From: Alphaproteobacteria bacterium
Lineage (GTDB): Bacteria; Pseudomonadota; Alphaproteobacteria; Rhodospirillales; Rhodospirillaceae
Assembly: GCA_003250275.1 (NCBI GenBank)
Contig: QKGW01000428.1
Coordinates: 1 to 5,512, forward strand
Reading direction: 5' to 3'
DNA: 5,512 nucleotides
This document shows, piece by piece, positions 5,472 through 5,512 of this stretch; within the stretch, counting starts at the first letter, position 1, and every line of letters begins with the position of its first letter. Under the pieces are notes generated by a model. That model ran no database searches, was not told where the DNA came from, and was given only the letters and a program-made list of their open reading frames with translations. The position numbers were made by a program, and so were the translations under genes.

Positions 5472-5512
5472 TTCCCCCCGGATGGACTCTGACAGGATTC
5501 TCCCTGGGGGAA
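5472..5512 (-). promoter_or_regulatory. Leader of the lipoprotein operon with possible SD-sequestering hairpin
   Basis: On the minus strand, TTCCCCC at 5512-5506 is complementary to GGGGGAA at 5478-5472, which contains the Shine-Dalgarno of the CsgG gene. A 7-bp stem with a 27-base loop could mask the ribosome binding site. The window ends at the stem, so its full length and the operon promoter are not visible. Confidence 0.3.

Overview
The window is a GC-rich bacterial chromosome segment carrying eight protein genes and no RNA genes, CRISPR arrays or insertion sequences. Base composition, gene style and the mixture of families point to a proteobacterium, most likely an alphaproteobacterium of the Rhodospirillales type. 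That taxonomic guess is inference from composition and general resemblance, not from a marker gene.

Layout. (1) 2-616 (+): the 3' two thirds of a YtfG/QOR2-like NAD(P)H:quinone oxidoreductase, cut by the window edge. (2) 693-1106 (+): arfB, a stop-codon-independent ribosome-rescue peptidyl-tRNA hydrolase with an intact GGQ motif. (3) 1110-1484 (-): a 124-residue protein of unknown function, convergent with arfB and only 3 bases from its stop. (4) 1485-1741: a divergent intergenic region, visibly more AT-rich, holding a likely pyrB promoter and an unexpected minus-strand intrinsic-terminator-like hairpin. (5) 1742-3025 (+): pyrB, the catalytic chain of aspartate carbamoyltransferase, with an N-terminal extension of about 85 residues that looks like a helix-turn-helix domain. 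(6) 3040-3071: a perfect bidirectional terminator with a GCGA tetraloop. (7) 5468-3075 (-): a tightly overlapping four-gene operon, each product an outer-membrane-type lipoprotein, in transcription order a CsgG-domain protein, a small PEGA-like protein, a DUF4810-like protein and a DUF799/GNA1162-like protein.

How the genes work together. The first three genes are unrelated housekeeping or accessory functions. pyrB appears to be transcribed alone, with its own promoter, a strong Shine-Dalgarno sequence and its own terminator; no pyrI, pyrC or other pyr gene is adjacent. The lipoprotein operon looks like one functional unit. All four products have a lipobox and none has Asp after the lipidated Cys, so all are predicted to go to the outer membrane. 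Genes overlap by 1 or 4 bases at each junction (ATGA, ATGA, TGATG), suggesting translational coupling and near-stoichiometric production of an envelope complex.

The most interesting points are the HTH-like domain fused to aspartate carbamoyltransferase (with a possible internal start giving the ordinary enzyme), the extra PEGA-like lipoprotein inside the CsgG/DUF4810/DUF799 cassette, and the orphan minus-strand terminator between the divergent genes.
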